From positions 1 through 64,000 of the forward strand of contig CALICM010000060.1 of NCBI GenBank assembly GCA_938049225.1: DNA of 64,000 nt, read 5' to 3'. The notes under the pieces are model-generated. The model did no database searches. It was given only the letters and a program-made list of their open reading frames with translations, and was not told the origin of the DNA. Below are positions 52,536 through 62,435 of this stretch, piece after piece; position 1 is the stretch's first letter, and the number at the start of each line of letters is the position of its first letter. The DNA comes from an uncultured Paracoccaceae bacterium. Lineage in GTDB: Bacteria; Pseudomonadota; Alphaproteobacteria; Rhodobacterales; Rhodobacteraceae. The position numbers and the translations under genes are program-made.

Positions 52536-52889
52536 TCAGCCTTCGGTTCCTTCCTTACCCGAGGGCGATTTGTCCATGACGCGCGCCGCCGTTTCCCCGA
52601 TGATCTCGGCCATATTGGTGACAGCACCCTTCACGGCTTCGACGCGCGCGCCGTCCTGATCGAAAATGATCGCCCCGAGGGGCTTGATGCCGCCGCCCCC
52701 GCCGGTTCCAGCGCCGGTACCGGCCTTTGCCCCGGCATTGCCGCCAGCGCCAAAGCCGAAACCATAGCTGACAATTGGAATAACCGTGGCGCCTTCTCGT
52801 TCAATCGGATCGCCCAAGACATTCTTTGCGCTTAGCAACCGGTCCAACTCTTCGACCGTGCCCTTCAGCAGTTTCTCTACATTCTCCAT
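52536..52889 (-). CDS. GerW/YtfJ family protein
   Basis: This 117-residue protein has the conserved start VEKLLKGTVEELDRLLSAKN, VLGDPIEREGATVIPIVSYG, a glycine-rich loop (FGFGAGGNAGAKAG) and GIKPLGAIIF. In Bacillus YtfJ affects spore germination, but this lineage does not sporulate, so another envelope or stress role is likely. It is first in the operon. An FNR box lies 60-73 bp before its ATG, and GGAGAG precedes the ATG. Confidence 0.85.
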   Translation of the reverse strand: MENVEKLLKGTVEELDRLLSAKNVLGDPIEREGATVIPIVSYGFGFGAGGNAGAKAGTGAGTGGGGGIKPLGAIIFDQDGARVEAVKGAVTNMAEIIGETAARVMDKSPSGKEGTEG

Positions 52890-52948
52890 GTCGCTCTCCT
52901 TCCATTGGCGGACAGCTGCAAGCGTTAAACCTATATCGGAAACCCGAG

Positions 52949-52962
52949 TTGATCTTAATCAA
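52949..52962. promoter_or_regulatory. Perfect FNR box TTGAT-N4-ATCAA upstream of gerW
   Basis: TTGAT, CTTA, then ATCAA matches the FNR/FnrL consensus at all ten positions. The centre is about 66 bp before the gerW start codon on the minus strand, compatible with activation by an FnrL- or Dnr-type regulator under low oxygen. No other perfect match was noticed in the window. Confidence 0.65.
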
Positions 52963-53228
52963 CGGCTTGCTTCGAAGAGCGTTGCTGAAAAGGGGGGACA
53001 AATTTCGCCCGGCCTAATACGGAGCCATGAGCGCCATACTCATCCCGCCGACATGCCGACTTCGGCAAGGTCGGTGCTGTGGTTCCAGTGAACCATTCCA
53101 GGGTCTTGGCGCGAAACCGGCTTCGGCTTAGAGACGCAACTTTGCGCCCTGTAGCCTTTCGACTTAACCCAGAATCGGCTTGAACACAGAAACCGATCAA
53201 CGATGCTTCAAGGTAAAATCGAAACGGG
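52963..53228. other. Intergenic region between gshA and the gerW operon
   Basis: It contains several small hairpins (CCGAC/GTCGG near 53058 and GGTTCCAGTGAACC near 53078) but no T-run terminator and no protein-like frame. A small RNA cannot be excluded. Nothing was recognised. Confidence 0.45.
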
Positions 53229-54599
53229 TCAGTAACTATACTCTGGATAAATCCGCGTCAGATCCCCACCCCAAGCCCCGTGATATTTCTCGAGCAGCTC
53301 ATCTGCAGGGGTCATGCCGCTCTCCACCGTTTCGTGCAGCGCGTTCAGGAAATGCGTTTCGTCCGCGATCATGCCCCCCGCGCCGGGTTTGGCCCGGGCG
53401 GCCAGTCCAGCCTGAGAGACCGCTAATACATCGCGGGCGACGTCTCGCAGCGAACGACCTTGGATTTGCGCGCGCAGACCCAGTTTTCCGGCATCGATAC
53501 GAAGTTGATCACGCTCCTCCGCCGTCCAGCCTTTGGCGATATCCCATGCGGCGTCCAAGGCCGATTGGTCGTACATCAGTCCGACCCAAAAGGCAGGCAG
53601 CGCACACAGCCGCCGCCAGGGACCGCCATCCGCACCGCGCATTTCCATGAACTTCTTGATCCGTGCCTCCGGGAAGATCGTGGTCAGATGATCCGCCCAA
53701 TCGCTTAAGGTCGGCTTTTCGCCCGGCAACGCGGGGAGTTCACCGTCCAGGAAGTCGCGAAACGATTGGCCCAGCGCGTCTATATAGGCCCCATCGCGAT
53801 AGACAAAATACATCGGCACATCCAAGGCGTAGTCCACATAGCGCTGAAACCCCATGCCCTCTTCGAACACGAAGGGCAGCATGCCGGTGCGATCCGCGTC
53901 CAGATCCCGCCAAATCCGCGCCCGCCAACTTTGAAACCCGTTCGGCTTGCCCTCGAAGAACGGCGAATTGGCGAACAACGCGGTCGCCACGGGCTGCAGC
54001 GCCAGCGCCACACGGAATTTTTGCACCATGTCCGCCTCGGAAGCGAAATCCAGGTTCACCTGCACCGTGCACGTACGCCGCATCATCTGCGTGCCCAGGG
54101 TGCCGACTTTTTGCATATAAGCATCCATCAGCTTGTAGCGGCCCTTTGGCATCAGCGGCATCTGCTCGTGGGTCCAAATCGGGGCAGCGCCTAAGCCAAT
54201 GAAGCCCGCGCCGATCTGATCGGCGACCTCTTTGACCTCGCGCAAATGTTCGTTCACCTCGTCGCAGGTCTCGTGGATCGTCTCCAGCGGCGCCCCGGAC
54301 AGCTCTAATTGCCCGCCCGGCTCAAGGCTGACATTGGCGCCATCCTTGACCAATCCGATCAGCTTGCCACCCTCTGTCACCGGCGCCCAATGAAACCGCT
54401 CCGACAAACCCCTGAGCATGGCGTGGATCGAGCAGTCCCCGTCATAGGGCAACGGCAATGTCTTGGCATAGCAATAGCCGAATTTCTCATGCTCGGTGCC
54501 GATGCGCCAATCGGACTTGGGCTTACATCCATCCTCAAGATAGCCCGCAAGCTGTGCGAAATACTCGATCGGGCCGCCGCCGGACTGGGGAATGGACAT
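53229..54599 (-). CDS. gshA: Glutamate-cysteine ligase, plant/alphaproteobacterial type
   Basis: GshA joins glutamate and cysteine, the first step of glutathione synthesis. The 456 residues match the class shared by plants and alphaproteobacteria: SDWRIGTEHEKFGY, GQLELSGAPLETIHET, TCTVQVNLDFASEADM and MRGADGGPWRRLCALPAFWVGLMYD. The start MSIPQSGGG is preceded by GGAG. A longer frame upstream is of low quality. Confidence 0.95.
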   Translation of the reverse strand: MSIPQSGGGPIEYFAQLAGYLEDGCKPKSDWRIGTEHEKFGYCYAKTLPLPYDGDCSIHAMLRGLSERFHWAPVTEGGKLIGLVKDGANVSLEPGGQLELSGAPLETIHETCDEVNEHLREVKEVADQIGAGFIGLGAAPIWTHEQMPLMPKGRYKLMDAYMQKVGTLGTQMMRRTCTVQVNLDFASEADMVQKFRVALALQPVATALFANSPFFEGKPNGFQSWRARIWRDLDADRTGMLPFVFEEGMGFQRYVDYALDVPMYFVYRDGAYIDALGQSFRDFLDGELPALPGEKPTLSDWADHLTTIFPEARIKKFMEMRGADGGPWRRLCALPAFWVGLMYDQSALDAAWDIAKGWTAEERDQLRIDAGKLGLRAQIQGRSLRDVARDVLAVSQAGLAARAKPGAGGMIADETHFLNALHETVESGMTPADELLEKYHGAWGGDLTRIYPEYSY

Positions 54600-54781
54600 T
54601 GGCGTTGCGCTCCGTTCTGATTGCCGTTCCTTCGGCTTAGTTGGATACGCCAATGCGTGCAAGTCGGCGCCCCCCGCGCCGCACTTTGGCCATGGGACCA
54701 GGGATTTTGCCAAAACCCGTTGCAATCCCCCCCGTGCCATCACCATATAGCGCCAAACGCGCAGGCAGCACGGGGATCCGG

Positions 54782-55744
54782 ATGCACAGCTACTTGGAGT
54801 TTGAAAAGGGCCTGGCCGAAATCGAGGGCAAAGCCGAGGAGTTGCGCGCCCTGGCCCGCGGCAATGCCGAGATGGATGTCGAGGACGAGGCTGCGGCCCT
54901 GGACCGCAAAGCCGCCGACTTGCTGGTCGAGCTTTACAAAGACCTAAGCCCTTGGCGCAAGTGCCTGGTGGCGCGGCACGAAAATCGCCCGCATTGCAAG
55001 GACTATATCACCGCGCTTTTCACCGAATACACGCCCCTTGCCGGGGATCGCAATTTCGCCGATGACCATGCGGTGATGGGGGGCCTGGCCCGGTTCGAGG
55101 ACCAGCCCGTGGTCGTGATCGGCCATGAAAAGGGCAATGACACCAAATCGCGGATCGAGCGGAACTTCGGCATGGCGCGCCCTGAAGGCTATCGCAAAGC
55201 GATCCGTCTGATGGATATGGCCGACCGCTTTGGCCTGCCGGTGATCACGCTGATCGACACACCGGGCGCCTATCCGGGCAAAGGCGCCGAAGAACGGGGT
55301 CAGGCCGAGGCGATCGCGCGCTCGACCGAGAAATGCTTGGCCATCGGCACGCCACTGCTGGCAGTCATCACCGGCGAGGGGGGGTCCGGCGGGGCCGTGG
55401 CCTTTGCGACTGCGGACCGTTTGGCGATGCTGGAACATTCGATTTATTCGGTGATCTCGCCTGAGGGCTGCGCCTCGATTTTGTGGAAAGACGCCGAGAA
55501 AATGCGCGAAGCGGCCGAGGCACTGCGCCTCACGGCCCAGGACCTGGCGCAGCTTGGCGTTATCGACAAGATCATCCCCGAACCGATGGGGGGCGCCCAA
55601 CGTGGGCCCGAAGCGGCCTTCGAAGCGGTCCGTGTGGCACTCACCGCGATGCTTTCCGAGGTTGCCGGGCAGTCGCCAGACCAGCTACGTGTCGCACGAC
55701 GGCGGAAGTATTTGGCGATGGGATCGAAGGCGCTGGTGGCCTGA
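54782..55744 (+). CDS. accA: Acetyl-CoA carboxylase carboxyltransferase subunit alpha
   Basis: AccA, with AccD, transfers carboxyl from biotin to acetyl-CoA to start fatty-acid synthesis. The 320 residues start [20 protein letters not shown] and contain the crotonase-fold motifs [53 protein letters not shown] and [16 protein letters not shown]. The gene stands alone with a paired-hairpin element after it. Confidence 0.97.
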   Translation: MHSYLEFEKGLAEIEGKAEELRALARGNAEMDVEDEAAALDRKAADLLVELYKDLSPWRKCLVARHENRPHCKDYITALFTEYTPLAGDRNFADDHAVMGGLARFEDQPVVVIGHEKGNDTKSRIERNFGMARPEGYRKAIRLMDMADRFGLPVITLIDTPGAYPGKGAEERGQAEAIARSTEKCLAIGTPLLAVITGEGGSGGAVAFATADRLAMLEHSIYSVISPEGCASILWKDAEKMREAAEALRLTAQDLAQLGVIDKIIPEPMGGAQRGPEAAFEAVRVALTAMLSEVAGQSPDQLRVARRRKYLAMGSKALVA

Positions 55745-55858
55745 TAGTCACCAGGCTTTTACCGCGATAAAGCTCCCAAAACACAAAGTCCTCCGACGGA
55801 ACGTTTTTGAAAAGACAACCGCTGGGGTTATGCAAAGGCGGCGAAGCCAGGCGTCGGG

Positions 55859-55921
55859 CCCCGGCCCCGCGACTGCGGGGGTGGGGTTTGCAAAGACTTG
55901 GCCCGGAACGGGCCGCCTTTT
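55859..55921 (+). terminator. Paired-hairpin element, copy 2 (between accA and carB)
   Basis: Hairpin A pairs CCCCG-GCCCCGC with GCGGGGG-TGGGG around GACT (one internal mismatch). Hairpin B pairs GGCCCG with CGGGCC around GAA and ends GCCTTTT. The linker CAAAGACTTGG and tail match the copy after mipZ, while the hairpin B stem bases differ in a pairing-preserving way. It lies 115 bp after accA and 83 bp before carB. It is probably the accA terminator. Confidence 0.7.
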
Positions 55922-56003
55922 GACAGCTGGTCCCCCTTGCACCGCTTCCGCATCCCCCGTACACCACGGCGAATTTGTCAGCACGCCGCATCTTGGGGGC
56001 CCC

Positions 56004-59000
56004 ATGCCAAAACGCACTGATATCAACTCGATCATGATCATCGGCGCCGGACCCATCGTCATCGGTCAAGCCTGCGAATTCGACTATTCCGGTGCCCAAG
56101 CCTGCAAAGCCCTGCGCGAAGAGGGCTATCGTGTCATCCTGGTCAACTCGAACCCAGCCACAATCATGACCGACCCCGCCCTGGCCGATGCAACTTACGT
56201 CGAACCGATCACGCCCGAAATGGTTGCCAAGATCATCGAAAAGGAACGCCCCGACGCCCTGCTGCCCACCATGGGCGGACAAACCGGGCTGAACACCGCG
56301 CTGGCGCTCGACGACCAAGGCGTGCTTGAGGAGTTCGGCGTCGAGTTGATCGGCGCCAAACGCGAAGCCATCGAGATGGCCGAGGACCGAAAGCTGTTCC
56401 GCGAAGCCATGGATCGGCTGGGCATCGAAAACCCCAAAGCCACCATCGCCAACACCCTCGAAGAGTGCATGGAGGCGCTGCCCCATATCGGCTTGCCCGC
56501 CATCATCCGCCCCGCCTTTACCCTGGGCGGGACCGGCGGCGGCGTGGCCTATAACCGCGACGATTACGAGAAGATCTGCAAAGGCGGTCTCGATGCGTCG
56601 CCCGTCAACCAGATCCTGATCGACGAAAGCCTACTGGGCTGGAAGGAGTACGAGATGGAGGTGGTGCGCGACACCGCCGACAACGCGATCATCGTCTGTT
56701 CCATCGAAAACGTCGATCCCATGGGCGTGCACACCGGCGACAGCATCACCGTGGCCCCAGCGCTGACGCTCACGGACAAGGAATATCAGTTGATGCGCAG
56801 CCTCTCGATCGCTGTGCTGCGCGAGATCGGGGTCGAAACCGGCGGCTCCAACGTGCAATGGGCTGTGAACCCCGCCGATGGCCGCATGGTGGTGATCGAG
56901 ATGAACCCCCGGGTCAGCCGCTCGTCCGCACTGGCCTCCAAAGCGACCGGCTTTCCGATCGCCAAGGTCGCCGCGAAACTTGCCGTGGGCTATACGCTGG
57001 ACGAACTCGACAACGACATCACCGGCGTCACACCTGCCAGTTTCGAGCCCACCATCGACTATGTCGTCACCAAGATCCCCCGTTTCGCCTTCGAGAAATT
57101 CCCAGGCGCAGAGCCCAACCTGACCACCGCGATGAAATCGGTGGGCGAGGCGATGGCCATCGGCCGCGGAATTCACGAAAGCCTGCAAAAGGCACTCGCC
57201 AGCCTCGAAACCGGACTGACCGGCTTTGACGAGATCGCCGTGGACGGCATGCCAGCGGGCGACGCAATCACCACAGGACCCGCCGCCGACCCGCTGCGCC
57301 CACGCATCCGGATCGGCACGGACGCCGAAGCGCAGCAAGCCATCGACAAAGCCATGACCAAGGCGCTGGCCCTGCAAACCCCCGACCGCCTGCGGGTGAT
57401 CGCCGAGGCGATGCGCTTCGGGTTCTCCGACGAGGAAATCCACGACATCACCCGATTCGATCCATGGTTCCTGGCCCGCATTCGCGAGATCATCGACACC
57501 GAAGAGCGGATACGCGCACACGGCCTGCCGGTCACCGAACAAGGCCTGCGGAACATCAAGTCGATGGGCTTCACCGACGCCCGCCTCGCCCGGCTGACCG
57601 GCCGGGACGAGGGACAAATCCGCCGCGCCCGCCGCAACCTGGGCGTCGCAGCCGTCTTCAAACGCATCGACACCTGCGCCGCCGAATTCGAGGCGCAGAC
57701 ACCCTATATGTACTCCACCTACGAGGCCGACGCCGGCGGTCAGGTCGAATGCGAGGCCCGCCCCAGCAACGCCGAAAAGATCGTTATCCTGGGTGGCGGA
57801 CCGAACCGTATCGGCCAGGGGATCGAGTTCGACTATTGCTGCTGTCACGCATGCTACGCCCTAACCGAGGCGGGCTACGAGACGATCATGGTCAATTGCA
57901 ACCCCGAAACCGTCTCGACCGACTACGACACCTCGGACCGCCTGTACTTCGAGCCGCTGACGATCGAGCACACCCTCGAAATTCTGCTCAAGGAACAGGA
58001 GAACGGCACGCTCAAAGGCGTGGTTGTTCAATACGGCGGCCAAACCCCGCTCAAACTCGCCCGCGCGCTCGAGGCCGAGGGCATCCCGATCCTCGGCACC
58101 ACCCCAGACGCCATCGACCTGGCCGAAGACCGCGAACGCTTCCAGCAACTCCTGAAACGCCTTGGCCTCAAACAACCCACCAACGCGCTAGCCCGCACCG
58201 ATGCCGAGGCCCGCCAAAAGGCCGAGGAAATAGGTTATCCCTTGGTCATCCGCCCGTCTTACGTCCTGGGCGGCCGCGCGATGGAGATCGTCCGCGACAC
58301 GGCCCATCTGGAACGCTATATCCGCGATGCGGTGATCGTCTCGGGCGACAGCCCCGTCCTGCTCGACAGCTATCTCGCGGGCGCTGTGGAAGTCGACGTC
58401 GACGCGATCTGCGACGGCACGCAGGTTCATGTGGCCGGCGTGATGGAACATATCGAAGAAGCGGGCGTCCATTCTGGCGACAGTGCCTGTTCGCTGCCTC
58501 CCTACTCACTCGACGCCGCCACGGTGGCTGAACTCAAACGCCAGACCGAGGTGATGGCCAAGGCGCTGAACGTCGTCGGCCTGATGAACGTCCAATTCGC
58601 GGTCAAAGACGGCGAGATCTTTGTGATCGAGGTCAACCCAAGAGCCTCCCGCACCGTCCCCTTCGTCGCCAAGGCCACAGGTTCCCCCATCGCCGCCATT
58701 GCGGCCCGCGTCATGGCGGGCGAACGCTTGGGCACCTTCCCCCTGGTCGACCCCGCCACCACCGGCACCTTCGCCGTGAAAGAGGCTGTCCTACCATTTG
58801 CCCGCTTCCCCGGCGTCGACACGCTGCTAGGCCCCGAGATGCGGAGCACGGGCGAGGTTATGGGGCTGGACACCACCTTCTCGCGCGCTTTTCTGAAATC
58901 GCAACTGGGCGCGGGCACCGATCTGCCCGCCACGGGCACCGTGTTCCTCTCGATCAAAGACGCCGATAAGAACCGGATCATGGCCGAAGCCGCCCAGACC

Positions 59001-59336
59001 GTCGCTGACCTGGGCTTTCACCTGCTGGCCACGCGCGGCACCGCCAAATGGCTCGCAACCCTTGGCCTGAAGGCCGAGACCATCAACAAGGTTTACGAAG
59101 GCCGCCCCGACATCGTAGACCGCCTCAAGGACGGTGGCGTGCAACTGATCTTCAACACCACCGAAGGCGCACAAGCCATCGAAGACAGTCGCGAGATCCG
59201 CTCCGTCGCCCTCTACGACAAGATCCCATACTACACGACAGCGGCCGGTTCACGCGCAGCCGCGCGCGCGATGAAGGACCGGGTCGAAGGGGGACTAGGG
59301 GTTATGGCGTTGCAGAAGTCAGATGCTGAGATTTGA
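56004..59336 (+). CDS. carB: Carbamoyl-phosphate synthase large subunit
   Basis: CarB makes carbamoyl phosphate for arginine and pyrimidines from bicarbonate, ammonia (from CarA) and two ATP. The 1110 residues start [20 protein letters not shown]. They contain two ATP-grasp halves ([13 protein letters not shown], then [14 protein letters not shown]), the oligomerisation region and a C-terminal MGS allosteric domain ([25 protein letters not shown]-like). It is slightly longer than E. coli CarB. An upstream in-frame extension overlaps accA and is rejected. Its end overlaps the next gene by 14 bp. Confidence 0.97.
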   Translation: MPKRTDINSIMIIGAGPIVIGQACEFDYSGAQACKALREEGYRVILVNSNPATIMTDPALADATYVEPITPEMVAKIIEKERPDALLPTMGGQTGLNTALALDDQGVLEEFGVELIGAKREAIEMAEDRKLFREAMDRLGIENPKATIANTLEECMEALPHIGLPAIIRPAFTLGGTGGGVAYNRDDYEKICKGGLDASPVNQILIDESLLGWKEYEMEVVRDTADNAIIVCSIENVDPMGVHTGDSITVAPALTLTDKEYQLMRSLSIAVLREIGVETGGSNVQWAVNPADGRMVVIEMNPRVSRSSALASKATGFPIAKVAAKLAVGYTLDELDNDITGVTPASFEPTIDYVVTKIPRFAFEKFPGAEPNLTTAMKSVGEAMAIGRGIHESLQKALASLETGLTGFDEIAVDGMPAGDAITTGPAADPLRPRIRIGTDAEAQQAIDKAMTKALALQTPDRLRVIAEAMRFGFSDEEIHDITRFDPWFLARIREIIDTEERIRAHGLPVTEQGLRNIKSMGFTDARLARLTGRDEGQIRRARRNLGVAAVFKRIDTCAAEFEAQTPYMYSTYEADAGGQVECEARPSNAEKIVILGGGPNRIGQGIEFDYCCCHACYALTEAGYETIMVNCNPETVSTDYDTSDRLYFEPLTIEHTLEILLKEQENGTLKGVVVQYGGQTPLKLARALEAEGIPILGTTPDAIDLAEDRERFQQLLKRLGLKQPTNALARTDAEARQKAEEIGYPLVIRPSYVLGGRAMEIVRDTAHLERYIRDAVIVSGDSPVLLDSYLAGAVEVDVDAICDGTQVHVAGVMEHIEEAGVHSGDSACSLPPYSLDAATVAELKRQTEVMAKALNVVGLMNVQFAVKDGEIFVIEVNPRASRTVPFVAKATGSPIAAIAARVMAGERLGTFPLVDPATTGTFAVKEAVLPFARFPGVDTLLGPEMRSTGEVMGLDTTFSRAFLKSQLGAGTDLPATGTVFLSIKDADKNRIMAEAAQTVADLGFHLLATRGTAKWLATLGLKAETINKVYEGRPDIVDRLKDGGVQLIFNTTEGAQAIEDSREIRSVALYDKIPYYTTAAGSRAAARAMKDRVEGGLGVMALQKSDAEI

Positions 59337-59910
59337 CGAACAGCAAGATGTAATACTATCGGTGGATCTGTTGCTGTTCGCTTTAAACCAGCAGAACTTC
59401 GAGGCATTTGAAGCCAAGTGGGCTGTTGTTGCACTTCACAGCGCACTTCATGGGGCTCTGGTTTGTCTTCTTTCTGGGACGACAAAAATTGGCTCGTTGG
59501 AAGAACAACATGCTGAGAAAATGCTGGACTTTCTTAGAACGGAACCGCCCCAAACCACAGTATCTAGGGAAGCGCCGAAAACACATATAGCTCCTTTTAA
59601 TACTCTAATTGATCGCGCCACAGATCCGGCCAAACGGCTTGAAACAGGCGGCGGAATACTGGATTTGGAAAAAGGCGACCGTACCGCTATCCAAAAGCTG
59701 CATGACCTTCGCTGCAATTTCATGCATTTCTCGCCAATGTATGATTGTATCACGCGCCGCAAGTTGTTCTCGATATTAGAACCTTCGGCACGCACCCTTC
59801 TTCAAATTGCAGCTGATGATTGGGCGTTTCGTCGCATAGACCACCTATGTCTACGGCAAAAAATCGAAAAAGCAGTCACAAGATTGGGGGGTCTTTCCGA
59901 TCAAGGATAA
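59323..59910 (+). CDS. HEPN-like protein, low-GC accessory gene
   Basis: This 195-residue mostly helical protein has a candidate HEPN RNase motif R-x4-H at 130-135 (LRCNFMHF; many HEPN proteins have LRNxFxHF). An earlier helix, [20 protein letters not shown], is typical of HEPN helix 2. AT-rich codons set it apart from carB, which it overlaps, so it was probably acquired. No partner nucleotidyltransferase or antitoxin gene is adjacent. HEPN proteins often act as RNases in toxin-antitoxin or defence systems, and this assignment is by motif only. Confidence 0.55.
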   Translation: MLRFDEQQDVILSVDLLLFALNQQNFEAFEAKWAVVALHSALHGALVCLLSGTTKIGSLEEQHAEKMLDFLRTEPPQTTVSREAPKTHIAPFNTLIDRATDPAKRLETGGGILDLEKGDRTAIQKLHDLRCNFMHFSPMYDCITRRKLFSILEPSARTLLQIAADDWAFRRIDHLCLRQKIEKAVTRLGGLSDQG

Positions 59911-60195
59911 CCAATTAGGTCGTTCAGTACATCCCCACCATGGGTGGAATTAGCAGGCTGCGCATTCATTGCGTATCGAACTCCGTCAGCAAACACCCCA
60001 AAATCCCGACCAACCTTTTATCAACACTCGTTTCACCTTTAATATCATAAGGCTACATAGAGATTCACGGTGAAACCCTCGCGCTTCGTCGTGAGGCACA
60101 CCCCCGCGCCCCGCCAAATACGGCCCCGATCCCGCCCAATTTCTCCCTCAATCATTAACCATGATCGCCTCGAACGCCCATTTCGGAGGCCCCTT

Positions 60196-60816
60196 ATGCT
60201 GACCCCATTGCTGACCACCTTGACCCAATCCCCGCATTTGGTGATCTTCCCTTCGATGATGATCACCTCGTTGATCGGCGCCTTGCTGATCGCCCGGCTG
60301 AGCCGTCCTGCTGCAGTACGGCCTGCGTTCTTCAACGCCGTTCCACAACCAAGCCAGGTCGACTACGTCAGCCGCGTCAACTTTAAAACCCGGCCCGTGA
60401 TGAGCCGACTGGACGCCCAGGCCCTGGACCGCTTGCAGCGCATCCTGGCCGATGCCGACGGCACCTTCCGCGCCCAGGCTAATATCAGTCTGGCCGAGGT
60501 CCTGCGCCCCGATCCCACCAGCGCCCTGCGCAACGACGTCGCCTTCGCCCAGCGCAGCTTGCGTGGCAAACGGGTGGATCTGGCGGTGTTCGACGCCAAG
60601 CACACCCTGTGCCTTGCGATCTTGTACCAGGGGGCCTAGGATCCGATTTTGCGCCAGGCCCTGGCCAACGCCAATGTGCCGGTCCTGGAAATCAAGCGCA
60701 GCGCAACGGCCCCGGTTCTGCGCAAAGGCGTGCTGCAGTACCTTGGCCGCGCCCCACAGCAACCCGAGCCACGCCTAACCGCCGCCGCGCCGCAATTGCA
60801 GGTCGTCTCGGCCTGA
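60196..60816 (+). pseudogene. DUF2726 family gene interrupted by an in-frame amber codon
   Basis: The frame has an N-terminal transmembrane helix (MITSLIGALLIARLS) and a DUF2726-like nuclease-fold domain (VMSRLDAQALDRLQRIL, FRAQANISLAEVLRPDP, GKRVDLAVFDAKHTLCLAIL). Codon 148 is TAG, directly after ILYQGA. The same frame then continues in good register (DPILRQALANANVPVLEIKR) for 58 more codons to TGA. A single C-to-T change (CAG to TAG) explains it. GGAGG is six bases before the chosen start. The truncated product would lose the last conserved strand. Confidence 0.75.
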
Positions 60817-60902
60817 GGCGCAAACAGGGGGCCGAACGCGGCCACTATCCTTGCCCGCCGAAACCAGCTATCCCTTTGCCAGAGCAGCCGTCGGAGAGCC
60901 TA

Positions 60903-60977
60903 ATGCGCCCCATTATAGTCCTTGCCACCTTGTTGATGCTGTCTGCCTGCGACGTACCGCTGGTCCCCCTTATCTAG
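60903..60977 (+). CDS. 24-residue lipoprotein
   Basis: The ATG is preceded by CGGAGAG. The product is MRPIIVLATLLMLSACDVPL plus VPLI, which is a complete lipoprotein signal peptide with lipobox LSAC and only nine residues after the cysteine start. It would be lipidated and left in the membrane as a tiny peptide. It lies 12 bp before the glycosyltransferase gene and may be co-expressed. Similar tiny lipoproteins are easily missed. Confidence 0.6.
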   Translation: MRPIIVLATLLMLSACDVPLVPLI

Positions 60978-60989
60978 GCTAACCCGCTG

Positions 60990-62393
60990 ATGTCTTGGCG
61001 AAACCAAGCGGTTCCGGGGTTCCTTCTGGCCGTTCTGCTGGTCCATGCCTTCTATATTTTCAGCACCGCATATCTGAACATCAACGGCGCTTATGCGTGG
61101 CGTCAAGCTGATGTCTTGAGCCATATCTTGGGGTTTCTTCCCAATAGCGGCTTCGCGCCCCATGAGCGCTTCGTGCAGGGCGCGTTTCAGGTCTATGACA
61201 TTCCCATATATCAATGGATCATCGCCAAATTCGCGTACCTGTATCAAGCCCCGCCGCTGGTGGTGGCGCGCCTTTTCAACGCCTTTCTGCTTGTGCTCTG
61301 CCTCGCCGCCACTGCCCGTCTAATCGACCAGCGGGCTGGCCGCGCTGCGGCACTTATTTTCTTGTTCCTAAGTCTCTTCTCGCCGCTCTTGGTGCACTAC
61401 ACCTCGACCCCGCTTCCGGATCTGCTGGCGATGGCATTGGCGGCGACGGGCGCGGCCGCGCTGCTGTCCTCAAACTCGGGCTGGCGCAACACTCTTTTGG
61501 CCCTCGTCACCCTTCAGGTCGCAACCCTTGTCAAATCCCCCGTCCCCTTTGCCTTCGCCGCCTTCACGGCCACGCTGATCGTGACCACCCGGCCGCCCAT
61601 CGGATGTCGTACCGCGGGCTTGGTGCTCTTGAGCCTGGCTCCAACGGCGCTGCTGGCCGAGGCGCTGCGGTCGGTCCTGCTGGAACGCCCCTTTGGCCTG
61701 CTCGCCCAAGACCCCGGTTGGTACTTCGGGACGCTTGAGCAGCGCCTTTCGCCCGAGGTTTGGACAATCATCCTTGAGCGTTTTCTGGGTTGGTGGCAGG
61801 TCGACTATTTGCCGATGTATGCGGGCGCGCTGGCGCTATCGATGCTTACAGCACAGGGGCGCCGGATCTGGCCCTTGCATTTGGCCTTCGTCGCCAGTTT
61901 TTTGGCCACATGGTTGGTGTTCACCAATGTTAATTTCATCCATGACTACTACCAACTGCCGATCTGCCTGCTGGGTCTTGCGGCCTTGGCGGGCGCCCTT
62001 GGCAACCTGGTCACCGGCGGGGCGGCGCGTGCACCTGCCTTAGCTGCGCTGCTGACACTGCTGATCCCCGCCTTTTTGCTGCCCGGCCTCAGCACCAAAA
62101 CGCTGAGCGATAAGAACCCAAACGCGATCACCGCCGCGATGGCCGAAGCTTTGGCGCAGGAGGATATCTTTCTGATCGTCGGCCAACCCAAGCCCAGCCC
62201 GACCGTGGCCGGTGCGGTGGCGACCCGGTTCGCAGGTGCGACCAAGGCCGGGTTCGAGGCCGACTGTACTGGCTATTTAGCACAGTATCGTGCCGTTCTT
62301 GTGTTGGGCACTTCGGAATGCCTGAGCACCCGGCGGGGGGCGTTCGACACCTATATCGAGCGGCCAGGCATGGTCTTCGTGCGGCAACGCTGA
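60990..62393 (+). CDS. GT39/ArnT-like membrane glycosyltransferase
   Basis: This 467-residue integral membrane protein has about ten helices and a GT-C-fold appearance. NINGAYAWRQADVLSHILGF near the start contains the acidic residue typical of the first periplasmic loop, and a C-terminal soluble part follows. Such enzymes transfer sugars from polyprenyl-phosphate donors to lipid or protein. The acceptor is unknown. Confidence 0.75.
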   Translation: MSWRNQAVPGFLLAVLLVHAFYIFSTAYLNINGAYAWRQADVLSHILGFLPNSGFAPHERFVQGAFQVYDIPIYQWIIAKFAYLYQAPPLVVARLFNAFLLVLCLAATARLIDQRAGRAAALIFLFLSLFSPLLVHYTSTPLPDLLAMALAATGAAALLSSNSGWRNTLLALVTLQVATLVKSPVPFAFAAFTATLIVTTRPPIGCRTAGLVLLSLAPTALLAEALRSVLLERPFGLLAQDPGWYFGTLEQRLSPEVWTIILERFLGWWQVDYLPMYAGALALSMLTAQGRRIWPLHLAFVASFLATWLVFTNVNFIHDYYQLPICLLGLAALAGALGNLVTGGAARAPALAALLTLLIPAFLLPGLSTKTLSDKNPNAITAAMAEALAQEDIFLIVGQPKPSPTVAGAVATRFAGATKAGFEADCTGYLAQYRAVLVLGTSECLSTRRGAFDTYIERPGMVFVRQR

Positions 62394-62435
62394 GCGCTTG
62401 ACCCCACGCCCGCGCGGCGGCACAACGGCCCGGAT

